NCBI RefSeq assembly: GCF_018614875.1
Contig: NZ_JAGGNW010000011.1
Location: forward strand, 248,001-312,000
Source: Variovorax paradoxus
GTDB taxonomy: Bacteria > Pseudomonadota > Gammaproteobacteria > Burkholderiales > Burkholderiaceae_C
Length of the DNA: 64,000 nt
Reading direction: 5' to 3'
Below, one piece after another: positions 9,087 to 17,523 of the stretch. Below the pieces are notes generated by a model, which saw nothing but the letters and a program-made list of their open reading frames with translations, did no database searches and was not told the DNA's origin. The translations under genes and the position numbers were made by a program. Position 1 is the stretch's first letter. The number at the start of each line of letters is the position of its first letter.

Positions 9087-10949
9087 TCAGGCCGGCTTCA
9101 GTGTTCCAGGCACGATCTTCGCATCGAATTCGCGCATCAGCATCTGCACTTCGGGATCGCTGCGAATGGCCTCCTCGGCCACGCGCTGGCGTTCGTCGGA
9201 CGCCTGCTTGTTGCGGCGCGCGGGGCTGTCGACCACGCCGCCGATTTCAATGGCGAGCTTCACGCCATGGCCCAGCGCGGCCAATGCATCGGTGAGCTTC
9301 TCGCGGGCGGAAGGCTGGTTGAGCAACTCGCGCTCCACGCGAAGTATCCACTGGTCGACATCGCGCGCCACCAGCTGCGACTGGAGCGCGAGTTCGCGCG
9401 CCAGGGCGTTGATGCTCTCGGCCGCAATCAACTGCGTGACGGTGGCGTGCCAGAAATCGCCGTCCTCGCTGGGCGGAATGGGCGGCGCCGGACCGCGCTG
9501 CTCGTCGGTTCGCGGCACGTCCCGCTGGCTCGGCGGCGGCTGAACGCGCATGGGAACGGCAAGCACCCTGGGCGCCTCGGCAGCCGTCGCGGGCTCGGCC
9601 ACGGCGGAAGGCCGGGAGCCATCCGGCCGCATGGGCTCGCTGACCACGGCCAGACGTTGACCGGCCGGCGCCGGGGTGGCTCGAGGCGCCGGTGGGGGGA
9701 CCGAAACCGAAACCGGCGATGCGGCGGCGATCTCCGTCGTTCCCCGAGCCGCCGCTACGGCCGCGGGGACCGAAACTGCCCTGGGGGCTTCATTCAGAGT
9801 TTTTTTTTCCGTGGAGGCCGGAGCAGCAGCCGCGCTGGAAGAAGGCTTGAAGGCCAAAAGCCGCAACAGCACCATGGTCAGCGCCGCGTACTCATCGGGT
9901 GCCAGGCCCAGTTCGCCGCGCCCGTGCAGGCAGAGGCTGTAGAGCAGCTGGGTTTCGTCGGCAGGCATCAGCGACGCGAGGCGCGCCGTATCGGCCGCGT
10001 CGGGGTCGGTGGCCGAATCGGCGGACTCCGCGCGCGAGGGCACCGCCTGCAGCACGGCCATGGCCTGCAGCACCGCCGTCATTTCTTCCAGCGTGGAAGC
10101 GGCGGACATGCCGTCGCGCCGCAGCGCCTCGGAGGTGTCGACCACCGTCTTGCCGTCGCCCTGCGCCAACGCCTCGATCAACTTGAACACATGGCCGCGG
10201 TCCACGCTGCCGAGCATCTGGCGCACGCCGGTTTCGAGCAGCTCGCCGTTGCCGAACGCGATGGCCTGGTCGGTGAGCGACAGCGCGTCGCGCATCGAGC
10301 CGCGTGCGGCACGGGCCAGCAGGCGCAGCGCCTGCGGCTCGGCCGGCACCTGTTCGGTCTGCAGCACGCTCGTGAGATGTTCGAGCACCGTCTCGGGCGC
10401 CATCGGCCGCAGGTTGAACTGCAGGCAGCGCGACAGCACCGTGACCGGCACCTTCTGCGGATCGGTGGTCGCAAGAACGAACTTGAGGTATTCCGGCGGC
10501 TCTTCGAGCGTCTTCAGCATCGCGTTGAACGCGGTGTTGGTGAGCATGTGCACTTCGTCGATCATGAAGACCTTGAAGCGCCCCTGCACCGGCTTGTAGA
10601 CCGCCTGCTCGAGCAGCGACTGCACCTCGTCCACGCCGCGGTTCGATGCCGCGTCGAGCTCGGTGTAATCGACGAAGCGGCCCGAGTCGATGTCCTTGCA
10701 GGCCTGGCACACGCCGCACGGCGTGGCCGTGATGCCGCCCAGCCCGTCCGGGCCCTGGCAGTTGAGCGACTTGGCAAGAATGCGAGAGACGGTGGTCTTG
10801 CCCACGCCCCGCGTCCCGGTGAAAAGGTAGGCGTGATGCAGGCGCTGCGTGGTCAACGCGTTCTCGAGCGCCTGCACCACGTGCCCCTGGCCGACCATCT
10901 CACCGAAGGTTTTGGGACGGAACTTGCGAGCGAGCACGAGATAAGACAT
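9087..10949 (-). CDS. dnaX: DNA polymerase III subunits gamma/tau
   Basis: 620 aa clamp-loader ATPase (tau). Walker A GTRGVGKTT is at residues 45-53, and the C4 zinc module is C64, C78, C81 and C84. DEVHML is Walker B, and sensor and lid domains I-III run to about residue 370. A Pro/Ala-rich linker is followed by a C-terminal tau-specific domain. At codons 381-384 an A9 run creates a slippery site from which both other frames stop at once, predicting a gamma form near 386 aa. The start is MSYLVLARKFRPKTF; the frame upstream runs into an intergenic repeat. First gene of dnaX-ybaB-recR. Confidence 0.96.
   Translation of the reverse strand: MSYLVLARKFRPKTFGEMVGQGHVVQALENALTTQRLHHAYLFTGTRGVGKTTVSRILAKSLNCQGPDGLGGITATPCGVCQACKDIDSGRFVDYTELDAASNRGVDEVQSLLEQAVYKPVQGRFKVFMIDEVHMLTNTAFNAMLKTLEEPPEYLKFVLATTDPQKVPVTVLSRCLQFNLRPMAPETVLEHLTSVLQTEQVPAEPQALRLLARAARGSMRDALSLTDQAIAFGNGELLETGVRQMLGSVDRGHVFKLIEALAQGDGKTVVDTSEALRRDGMSAASTLEEMTAVLQAMAVLQAVPSRAESADSATDPDAADTARLASLMPADETQLLYSLCLHGRGELGLAPDEYAALTMVLLRLLAFKPSSSAAAAPASTEKKTLNEAPRAVSVPAAVAAARGTTEIAAASPVSVSVPPPAPRATPAPAGQRLAVVSEPMRPDGSRPSAVAEPATAAEAPRVLAVPMRVQPPPSQRDVPRTDEQRGPAPPIPPSEDGDFWHATVTQLIAAESINALARELALQSQLVARDVDQWILRVERELLNQPSAREKLTDALAALGHGVKLAIEIGGVVDSPARRNKQASDERQRVAEEAIRSDPEVQMLMREFDAKIVPGTLKPA
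9800..9809 (-). other. A9 slippery run in dnaX, predicted gamma/tau frameshift signal
   Basis: On the coding strand the sequence is G followed by nine A, read as GAA-AAA-AAA-ACT-CTG in the tau frame. A -1 shift, or insertion of one A, gives AAC-TCT-GAA-TGA. A +1 shift, or loss of one A, gives CTC-TGA. Gamma would be 386 aa in the first case. The position, just after domain III, is where gamma forms end in other bacteria. Confidence 0.75.
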
Positions 10950-11020
10950 TGCGGGCATTCTAAAAGGCGCCACGCCAGTTCCTCGGCCCCACCCCGCAAT
11001 CAAAAAGGCCCCTTCTTTTC

Positions 11021-11113
11021 GTGGGATACCGCGGAACCGGCTTTGCCGGGCCGCTGGTATCGCCCCCAGCAGGGGGTGGGCGAAGCGACACGAAGTGCGC
11101 GCAGCCTGGGGGG
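11021..11113. repeat. Dispersed intergenic repeat, copy 1
   Basis: About 93 bp between dnaX and the SRP RNA gene, highly similar to 29592-29683. Shared blocks include GCGGAACCGGCTTTGCCGGG and AGCGACACGAAGTGCGCG. It contains two small hairpins, CCGGCTTTGCCGG and CCCCCAGCAGGGGG. It has no gene of its own and looks like a REP/MITE-type dispersed element. Confidence 0.75.
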
Positions 11114-11114
11114 T

Positions 11115-11120
11115 TACAAT
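11115..11120 (+). promoter_or_regulatory. -10 element of the SRP RNA gene
   Basis: TACAAT lies 10 bp upstream of the predicted 5' end of the SRP RNA, right after repeat copy 1. No clear -35 was seen; it would fall inside the repeat. Confidence 0.5.
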
Positions 11121-11130
11121 ACCCCCTGAC

Positions 11131-11219
11131 GGGCCTCCCTGCATGGTGAAGTGGCCAACCGGGTCAGGTGGGGAACCAAGCAGCCCTAACTGCGTAGTCA
11201 GTGCCAGGGGTAAGGCTCG
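11131..11219 (+). ncRNA. ffs: Signal recognition particle RNA (4.5S type)
   Basis: The universally conserved SRP apical domain is clear: GGTCAGG, then TGG-GGAA-CCA tetraloop helix, then AGCAGCC (11162-11185). The ends GGGCCTCCCTG and CAGGGGTAAGGCTC can pair, giving a small bacterial SRP RNA of about 90 nt. It binds Ffh and targets ribosomes to the membrane. The exact ends are estimated. Its position directly upstream of dnaX, on the opposite strand, is a known arrangement. A GAGTTCT-CA-AGAACTC hairpin follows at 11243-11258 without a T-run. Confidence 0.88.
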
Positions 11220-11312
11220 TCAACCTAACATCAAGAAGCCGTGAGTTCTCAAGAACTCGCGCGCTGAAAAGGGGTTACGGGCCCCAGCCCGCAGAGCCCC
11301 CTGTTCCCGTCC

Positions 11313-12185
11313 TCACGTACTTCCAGCGCCGACCAGCATCTCGCATGGCCCGACGAAGCCTTCACTGCCTTCGAACTGGCGCAGGGCCTCTTCGATCGCA
11401 TTCCAGGTGCTCGCGCGCTCGGCCTCGTCGAGCCCGACCATCATCTGGTGCAGCGCCCCGAAGGACTCGCGTTCGAAGCGCACGCATTCGGCTGCACTCG
11501 CCAGCCGCACCGGCGACGGCACCCGGCGCACCTCGATGTCGCGCAAGCCGGCTTTGGCAAACGCGGCCTCCAGGGCACCCTCGGCACCGAGCGAAAAGGG
11601 CCCGGGCTGCCCCGGCAGCGGCGCGGGAAGCCGCGCGCGTTCGCGGATGATCTTTACGGGGATCGAGAAGAAGGCATTGCGCTCGGGCGTCGAGTAGACG
11701 ACCGCCGACACCCGCCCGCCCGGACGCAAGGCCCGCCGCATGCCGGCGAGCGCGCGCTGCTGGTCGGGGAAGTAGATCAGGCCCACTCGGCTGATCGCCG
11801 CGTCGAAGCTTCCGGCGGCCAGCGTGTCGAGCGCCTCGCCGTCAAGTTCGAGAGTCTCCAGGTTCGACAGCCCCGCGGCTTTGGCATCCGCAGCCGCGCG
11901 CTCAAGCAAGGCCGGCGCGATGTCGGTTGCGAGCACGCGGCCGCTGGCACCTGCGCGCCGCGCGGCACCGATCGACTGCTCGCCCGCGCCGGCCGCGACG
12001 TCGAGTACCCGGGAGCCCGGTCCGATGCGCGCCAGCTCGAACATCGTCTCCGTCGCATCGCCCAGCCAGCGGCCGAGAAACGGTCCCCAGCGATGCCAGG
12101 CCTCGGCGGCAGCTTGCCATTGAGCGCGGGTGGTGGTCTTGAAGGCGACGGCGTCGAATGCGGGCGCGGCTGTGGCGGTGGTCAT
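11313..12185 (-). CDS. Class I SAM-dependent methyltransferase
   Basis: 290 aa. SAM-binding motif I is SRVLDVAAGAGEQSI (about residues 58-72), acidic loop ATDIAP follows, and motif III is in LRPGGRVSAVVYS. The fold resembles UbiE/COQ5-type methyltransferases, but the acceptor is unknown. It is divergent from an HxlR-type regulator across 109 bp that hold a near-perfect 21 bp palindrome, so the regulator most likely controls this gene. Confidence 0.85.
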   Translation of the reverse strand: MTTATAAPAFDAVAFKTTTRAQWQAAAEAWHRWGPFLGRWLGDATETMFELARIGPGSRVLDVAAGAGEQSIGAARRAGASGRVLATDIAPALLERAAADAKAAGLSNLETLELDGEALDTLAAGSFDAAISRVGLIYFPDQQRALAGMRRALRPGGRVSAVVYSTPERNAFFSIPVKIIRERARLPAPLPGQPGPFSLGAEGALEAAFAKAGLRDIEVRRVPSPVRLASAAECVRFERESFGALHQMMVGLDEAERASTWNAIEEALRQFEGSEGFVGPCEMLVGAGST

Positions 12186-12241
12186 GATGTGTCTCCATCG
12201 AGTGAGGGGACGCCAAGGATGGCAGCGCGGCCCCGGGTCCG

Positions 12242-12262
12242 CCAGTCCAGAATCTGTACTGG
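12242..12262. promoter_or_regulatory. Palindromic operator between methyltransferase and HxlR regulator
   Basis: CCAGTCCAGA, one central A, then TCTGTACTGG: 10 bp arms that match in 9 of 10 positions. It lies 57 bp before the methyltransferase ATG and 33 bp before the regulator ATG. Assigned by position to the HxlR-type protein, which binds such dyads as a dimer. Confidence 0.6.
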
Positions 12263-12294
12263 CCTCAAGCCGCTCCAGCGACTAAATTGGCGCC

Positions 12295-12984
12295 ATGATC
12301 GACTATGGCCAGTTCTGCACCGTGGCGCGCGGCGCCGAGGTGCTTTGCGAGCGCTGGACGCCCCTGGTGGTGCGCGAGCTGCTGTGCGGCAGCACGCGTT
12401 TCAACGACATCCGGCGCGGGGTGCCGCGCATGTCGGGCTCGCTGCTGGCGCAGCGCCTGCGCAAGCTCGAGGAAGCAGGTGTCGTCAAGCGGGTACGGGG
12501 CGACGGCAGCATGGCCGAATATCACCTGACCCCAGCAGGCGAGGAACTGCGCCCGATCGTGATGGCACTGGGCCATTGGGGTGCGCGCTGGATTGGCAGC
12601 CGGCTCAAGCGCGACCAGTTGGACGCCGGCTTCCTGATGTGGGACGTCCGCCGCTTCGTGCGGATCGACGAGTGCCCGCACGGGCGCTGTATCGTGATCC
12701 ACTTCCGCTTCACCGACGCACCCGAGGGCGAGCGGCGCTGGTGGCTGGTGGTCGACCATGGCAGCGCCGACCTCTGCCGCGACAATCCTGGCGAGGAGCC
12801 GACGCTGATCGTCGAATCGAGCGTGCTGACCCTGACCGAGATCTGGGTCGGCGACCTCGATGCCGAGGCTGCGCTGCGCGAGCGGCGCCTGCGCGTCATC
12901 GGCATGGAATCCGACACCCGCGACCTCTGGCGTTGGCTGGGGCGCAGCGCTTTCGCCGACACGCGGACCGCAGCTCGGCTCTGA
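12295..12984 (+). CDS. HxlR-type winged-helix regulator with C-terminal extension
   Basis: 229 aa. Residues 1-100 are an HxlR winged helix: CPV-like start FCTVARGAEVLCERWTPLVV, recognition region RFNDIRRGVPRMSGSLLAQRL, and wing EYHLTPAGEEL. The remaining roughly 125 residues resemble the SCP2-like extension seen in a subset of these regulators, possibly a lipid or small-ligand pocket. The usual redox Cys of HxlR is present near the N-terminus (Cys8). Divergent from the methyltransferase and likely autoregulated through the palindrome between them. Confidence 0.85.
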   Translation: MIDYGQFCTVARGAEVLCERWTPLVVRELLCGSTRFNDIRRGVPRMSGSLLAQRLRKLEEAGVVKRVRGDGSMAEYHLTPAGEELRPIVMALGHWGARWIGSRLKRDQLDAGFLMWDVRRFVRIDECPHGRCIVIHFRFTDAPEGERRWWLVVDHGSADLCRDNPGEEPTLIVESSVLTLTEIWVGDLDAEAALRERRLRVIGMESDTRDLWRWLGRSAFADTRTAARL

Positions 12985-13018
12985 GGTACTCGGCAGAAGA
13001 TCGAACGGCGCGGAGCCC

Positions 13019-14263
13019 TCAGAGGCCCAGCCGCTTGATCGCTCCGCGCGCCGCGGCCGCTCCGCTGGCCATCGACGCCGTCAGCAGGTAGCCGCCGGTC
13101 GGCGCCTCCCAATCGAGCATTTCTCCCGCCACGAACACGCCCGGCACCGCGCTTGCCATGAGCGCTTCGTCCAGCGTGTCGAAGCGCACGCCGCCTGCGG
13201 TGCTGATGGCTTCGTCGACGGGTCGGGTCGCGACCAGCCGCAACGGCACGGCCTTGATCGCTGCGGCCAGTTGCGCGGGGTCTTGCATGGCTTCGCGGCT
13301 CAGCGTCTCGTGCAGCACGCCGGCCTTGATGCCCTCCAGCCCCAGCCGGCTCTTCAGATGGCTGCTGAGCGAACGAGAGCCGCGCGGATGCTTCGCGGCG
13401 GCCAGCACCTGCTCGGCGCTGCGGTCAGGCAACAGATCGAGCAACAGCGTCGCGCTGCCGTGTGCGGCGATCTCGTCGCGCAGCAGTGCCGATGCCGCAT
13501 AGATCAGGCTGCCCTCGATGCCGCTGGCGGTTGCAACGAACTCGCCCTTGCGCGCGAAGCGGCGCCCCTGGCTGTCGGTGAACGAAATCGCGACCGACTT
13601 GAACGGCTGGCCCGCGAAACGGCTCGCGAAATGTTCGCTCCACCCTGCCCCGTCGAAGCCGCAGTTGGCGGGCAGCAGCGGCGCAACATCCACTCCCCGC
13701 GCCTGCAGCCACGGTGCCCACGCGCCATCGGAACCGAGCCGCGCCCAGCTCGCACCGCCCAGTGCGAGCACCACCGCATCGGCCTTCACCGTGGTCTCGC
13801 CGGCGGGGGTTGCGAACCGCAGCGAGGCTGCGTCGAATGGCGCGCTTGCATCGCCGAGCCAGCGATGGCGCATGTGAAACTGCACACCGGCTGCGCGCAG
13901 CCGGTGCAGCCAGGCACGCAGCAGCGGCGCGGCTTTCATGTCGGTCGGAAACACGCGGCCCGAGGTGCCCACGAAAGTCTCGATGCCAAGGCCGGCCGCC
14001 CATTCGCGCACTTGCTGCGGACCGAACTGCGCAAGCATGGGTTCGAGCTGCGCACGGCGTTCGCCGAACCGGCTCATGAACACGTCGAAGGGCTCCGAGT
14101 GCGTGAGGTTCAGCCCGCCGCGGCCGGCCAGCAGGAACTTGCGGCCCACCGAGGGCACGGCGTCGTACAGATGCACCTGCGCGCCGGACGCGCTCAGAAC
14201 TTCGGCCGCCATGAGGCCGGCCGGTCCGCCGCCGATCACGGCGACGGTATGGGAAAGAGTCAT
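13019..14263 (-). CDS. BaiN/HI0933-like flavoprotein (TIGR03862-type)
   Basis: 414 aa NAD(P)/FAD-dependent oxidoreductase family protein. The N-terminal Rossmann motif is VAVIGGGPAGLMAAEVL, followed by the family-typical GRKFLLAGRGGLNLTHSE. The C-terminal FAD-contacting segment is TAGGVRFDTLDEALM then GVFVAGEMLDWEAPTGGY. The cellular role of the family is not established. I start it at the ATG before TLSHTVAVIGG; this ATG overlaps the addA stop (ATGA), so it is translationally coupled to the addA gene upstream. Confidence 0.88.
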   Translation of the reverse strand: MTLSHTVAVIGGGPAGLMAAEVLSASGAQVHLYDAVPSVGRKFLLAGRGGLNLTHSEPFDVFMSRFGERRAQLEPMLAQFGPQQVREWAAGLGIETFVGTSGRVFPTDMKAAPLLRAWLHRLRAAGVQFHMRHRWLGDASAPFDAASLRFATPAGETTVKADAVVLALGGASWARLGSDGAWAPWLQARGVDVAPLLPANCGFDGAGWSEHFASRFAGQPFKSVAISFTDSQGRRFARKGEFVATASGIEGSLIYAASALLRDEIAAHGSATLLLDLLPDRSAEQVLAAAKHPRGSRSLSSHLKSRLGLEGIKAGVLHETLSREAMQDPAQLAAAIKAVPLRLVATRPVDEAISTAGGVRFDTLDEALMASAVPGVFVAGEMLDWEAPTGGYLLTASMASGAAAARGAIKRLGL

Positions 14264-17200
14264 TCGAGATTCACCAGTTCGCCCTGCCCGGTCAGGAACG
14301 CGACGCGCACCGAGGCACCGGGGTAGGCATGTTGCACTGCCGCGCGATAGCGCTGCATCTGTGCGATCAATTCCGCGTCCCGTTCGGGGCGCGCGGCGGA
14401 TTTGTAGTCGAGGATCCACCAGGCACCGCTGGCGCGCTCCCGCACCAGCCGGTCGATGCGCAGCGTCTCGCCTTCGTGGACCAGGGTCACTTCATTGCCG
14501 TGCCAGTCGATCATGCGCTCATCCCACGCCCATGCGCCGGCACCGATGCGAATGCGCTCGGCCAGCACGGCGGCGCCGCGCGCCTGCTGCGCGTCGAGCA
14601 TGAATTCGCGGGCCGCGGCGCGCACGTGCGCCGGCGGCAGCGCCTCGCCCGGCACGGCCCATTCGAGCAGCCGGTGCATCGCCTGGCCGAAAGCGGCAGC
14701 ACGTGCATCGATCGTGCCGCCCGGGGCTTTCCTCATGGCCGTGGGTTCCCTGGTCGCAGGTGCGAGGGCAGGCATCTTCTTCATCGAGAAACTGCCGGCC
14801 CCGGTCTGCACCGGCAACACGGGCAACGGCTCATCGGCTTCCACGGGCTCGCAGGCCGATTCGAGCCGCGACCACCAGCTCCCCTCGTTGGCACGTGCCG
14901 GCTGCACCGACGACAGCACCAGGCGCTCGCGCGCCCGCGTGGTCGCGACGTAGAGGCCGTTGAGCTCCTCGCGATGGCGCGCCCGCTGCTCTTCTTCGAG
15001 CAGCGTGGCCGCGCAGCCCGGCGGGGTCTTCTCGCTCGCCAGGAACACGAAGCGGGTGGGCGCGCTGTCGCTGCCTTTCCATTCGACCAGCACGCCCATG
15101 GTCTGGGCGCGCGGCGACGGGGCGTCGCAGTCGAGCATGAGCACGGTGTCGGCCTCCAGGCCCTTGGCGCCATGCACGGTCAGGAGCTGCACCGCATCGG
15201 GCACGGCGACAGATGGCGCCCTGACGCCGCCGGCACGCAGCGCACGCACCAGCGCATAGGGCGTGGCAAAGCGCGCGCCTTCGATCTCGAGCGAGGCCGC
15301 CAGCAGCCCGCGCAGATTGGCCAGCGCGCCCTGGCGCATGGCGGAGGGCACGGCGGCGCCGAACCTGGCCAGCACATCGCCATCGTGAAAGATCGCGTCG
15401 AGCGCGTCGTGCGGCGGCAATGCAGCGAGCCAGCGCTGCCATTGCCTGAGCCGGGCGCCGGCCTCGACCAGTTCCGCAGGCAGGCCCTCGCCTTTCCGGA
15501 TCAACGCGAACCAGCTCGACGAAGCCTGCTCGCGCTGGCGCAGCGCCAGCTGCACCAGCGCGCCGTCGCCGATGCCGAACAGCGGCGACTTGAGCGCACG
15601 CGCCAGGGAAAGGTCATGCGCGGGGGACACCAGCGCATCGATCAGCGCCACCACGTCCTGCACTTCGGGTGCATCGTGGAGTTCGTTCTTCTCGGGCTGC
15701 TGCACGGGGATGTGGCGCTGGCGCAGCGCGTCCTGCATGGCTGACAGCCGGTTGCGCCGGCGCGCCAGCACCATGATCTGGCGCGGCGGGGTGCCATCGG
15801 CAATGCGCTGCGCGACCCATCGCGCGGCCTGCTCGCATTCCTTTTGCAGCAGTTGCTCTTCGGGCAACACCCGCGGGGTGACGAGGCTGTCGCGCCAGTG
15901 CAGCATGCCGTCGTCCGCGGGCGCTGCTTCGGCCACTGCACCCAGCGCCTCGCGATCGATGGCAGGCAGCTTGAGCAGCTCGCCCTCGTCGTTGCGTTCG
16001 GTGGTGTGCGCGCGGTAGCCGTCGAACTCGCCGGCGTCCTGCGCGGCCAGCATGGCCTGGTTGACGAGGCCGACCACCGCACGCGCGTTGCGGTGCGTGT
16101 GGTCGCAGTTGAGCAGCTCGCCATCCAGCCCTTCGCGCACGAATTTCTTCGCGGCAATGAACACCTGTGGCTCGGCGCGGCGGAAGCGGTAGATGCTCTG
16201 CTTCGGATCGCCCACGATGAAAACGCGCGGTGCCCGCCCGCCCGCGCCGGTGTAGGCGCTGAGCCAGCCGTAGAGCGCCTGCCACTGCAGCGGATTGGTG
16301 TCCTGGAACTCGTCGATCAGCAGGTGCGCGATGCGCGCATCGAGCCGCTCCTGCACCCAGCCCGACAGGGCCGACTGGCCGAGCAGCAGTTGCGCGGCCT
16401 GTTCGACGTCGTTCATGTCGACCCAGCCATGGGCGCGCTTGACCTGGCCGAAGGCGGAGATCAGGAGGCGCGTGAGGCGGGTCATGCGCTGCTGGTAGAG
16501 CCAGGCGGCGTGCTGGGCCTGCGCGGCGCAGAGCATCTGGAGCTCGGCCTCGGCTTCTTGCGCGGCGGGATATTTCTGCAGGTTCTTGTTGAGCCGGTCC
16601 TCGGCCGCGACGAAGAAGTTCTTGCGCAGGTGCGCCAGCGCGGCCGCGCGCGACTCCCGGGGCGGCTCGCCGACACCGAACACGTCGATGATCGCCTCGG
16701 CTGCTTTCTGTGGCGTCTTGTTGGCTTCGCGGCCGAGCGCGGCGGCGCGGTCGAGCCAACGGCGCCGGATCGGTTCTCCTTGCAAGGCGTCGGTCGGCTC
16801 GTCCAGGCCTTCGAGCGAGGGATGCATGGCATTGAAGTGCCGCACCGCGGACGCCGGATCGGACAGCGAGAACTCGACCCGGCGCGTGAGCGCTTCGCCG
16901 AGCGCCTTGGCTGTTTGCGAACGGCCAAAGGTGGCAACCACGGCGTAGTAGTCGGCCAGCGCATCCTTGTCGGCCGTCACAGCCTCGAAGAACGGGCGCC
17001 AGGTGCGCAGCCGCGCCTCGGCATCGTCCTCGAGCAGTTCGTAGTTCGCAGGCAGGCCGAGTTCGCGCAGCACCGCCAGCGGCGCGTTGCGCAGCAGGCC
17101 GGCAAACCAGGCGTGGAAGGTGCGGAACTGCACCGGCCTGCCGCCCTCGAGCAAGCGCCTGTAGAGGCCTTGCAGGCGCGGCACGGCAGCAAGCGCGGCG

Positions 17201-17523
17201 GCAGGCTCGACACCGCGAACGACGAGCTCGCGCACCAGCTCCTCGGGGCTGCGCTCGGCGAATTGCTCGAGCCATTGATCGAGCCGCTCGCGCATTTCGC
17301 CAGCGGCTTTCTTGGTGAAGGTGATGGCCAGGATCTCGTGCGGCTCGCAGGCGGATTCGCCCTCTTCGAGCAGCGCGCGCAAGATGCGCGACACCAGCAT
17401 CCAGGTCTTGCCCGCGCCGGCACAGGCTTCGACGGCGACGGAACGCCGCGGATCGCAGGCAACGGTGTAGAAGGCCTCGCGCGTGACGTGCCGGCCGTTG
17501 TGTTCGTAGGCGGCGCCGTTCAT
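14260..17523 (-). CDS. addA: AddA-type UvrD-family helicase/exonuclease
   Basis: 1087 aa. Superfamily 1 helicase with Walker A EACAGAGKT (residues 32-40), motif Ia ITFTKKAAGEM, Walker B LLIDEFQDTNPLQW, and later motifs including LLTVHGAKGLEAD. The C-terminal part carries a RecB-type PD-(D/E)XK nuclease core (WWILDYKSA). With the following nuclease subunit it should form an AddAB enzyme for double-strand-break end processing and loading of RecA. Its ATG overlaps the addB stop by 4 bp. The start at MNGAAYEHNG is chosen by that coupling; the open frame upstream is addB shadow. Confidence 0.9.
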   Translation of the reverse strand: MNGAAYEHNGRHVTREAFYTVACDPRRSVAVEACAGAGKTWMLVSRILRALLEEGESACEPHEILAITFTKKAAGEMRERLDQWLEQFAERSPEELVRELVVRGVEPAAALAAVPRLQGLYRRLLEGGRPVQFRTFHAWFAGLLRNAPLAVLRELGLPANYELLEDDAEARLRTWRPFFEAVTADKDALADYYAVVATFGRSQTAKALGEALTRRVEFSLSDPASAVRHFNAMHPSLEGLDEPTDALQGEPIRRRWLDRAAALGREANKTPQKAAEAIIDVFGVGEPPRESRAAALAHLRKNFFVAAEDRLNKNLQKYPAAQEAEAELQMLCAAQAQHAAWLYQQRMTRLTRLLISAFGQVKRAHGWVDMNDVEQAAQLLLGQSALSGWVQERLDARIAHLLIDEFQDTNPLQWQALYGWLSAYTGAGGRAPRVFIVGDPKQSIYRFRRAEPQVFIAAKKFVREGLDGELLNCDHTHRNARAVVGLVNQAMLAAQDAGEFDGYRAHTTERNDEGELLKLPAIDREALGAVAEAAPADDGMLHWRDSLVTPRVLPEEQLLQKECEQAARWVAQRIADGTPPRQIMVLARRRNRLSAMQDALRQRHIPVQQPEKNELHDAPEVQDVVALIDALVSPAHDLSLARALKSPLFGIGDGALVQLALRQREQASSSWFALIRKGEGLPAELVEAGARLRQWQRWLAALPPHDALDAIFHDGDVLARFGAAVPSAMRQGALANLRGLLAASLEIEGARFATPYALVRALRAGGVRAPSVAVPDAVQLLTVHGAKGLEADTVLMLDCDAPSPRAQTMGVLVEWKGSDSAPTRFVFLASEKTPPGCAATLLEEEQRARHREELNGLYVATTRARERLVLSSVQPARANEGSWWSRLESACEPVEADEPLPVLPVQTGAGSFSMKKMPALAPATREPTAMRKAPGGTIDARAAAFGQAMHRLLEWAVPGEALPPAHVRAAAREFMLDAQQARGAAVLAERIRIGAGAWAWDERMIDWHGNEVTLVHEGETLRIDRLVRERASGAWWILDYKSAARPERDAELIAQMQRYRAAVQHAYPGASVRVAFLTGQGELVNLE

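Noticed and set aside
8988-11129. A 713 aa plus-strand frame opposite dnaX
   Set aside because: Its composition (His/Arg/Gly-rich without motifs) is typical of the antisense frame in high-GC genes, and dnaX has clear domains.
11243-11258. Hairpin after the SRP RNA as an intrinsic terminator
   Set aside because: The stem is good but the loop is two bases and no T-run follows.
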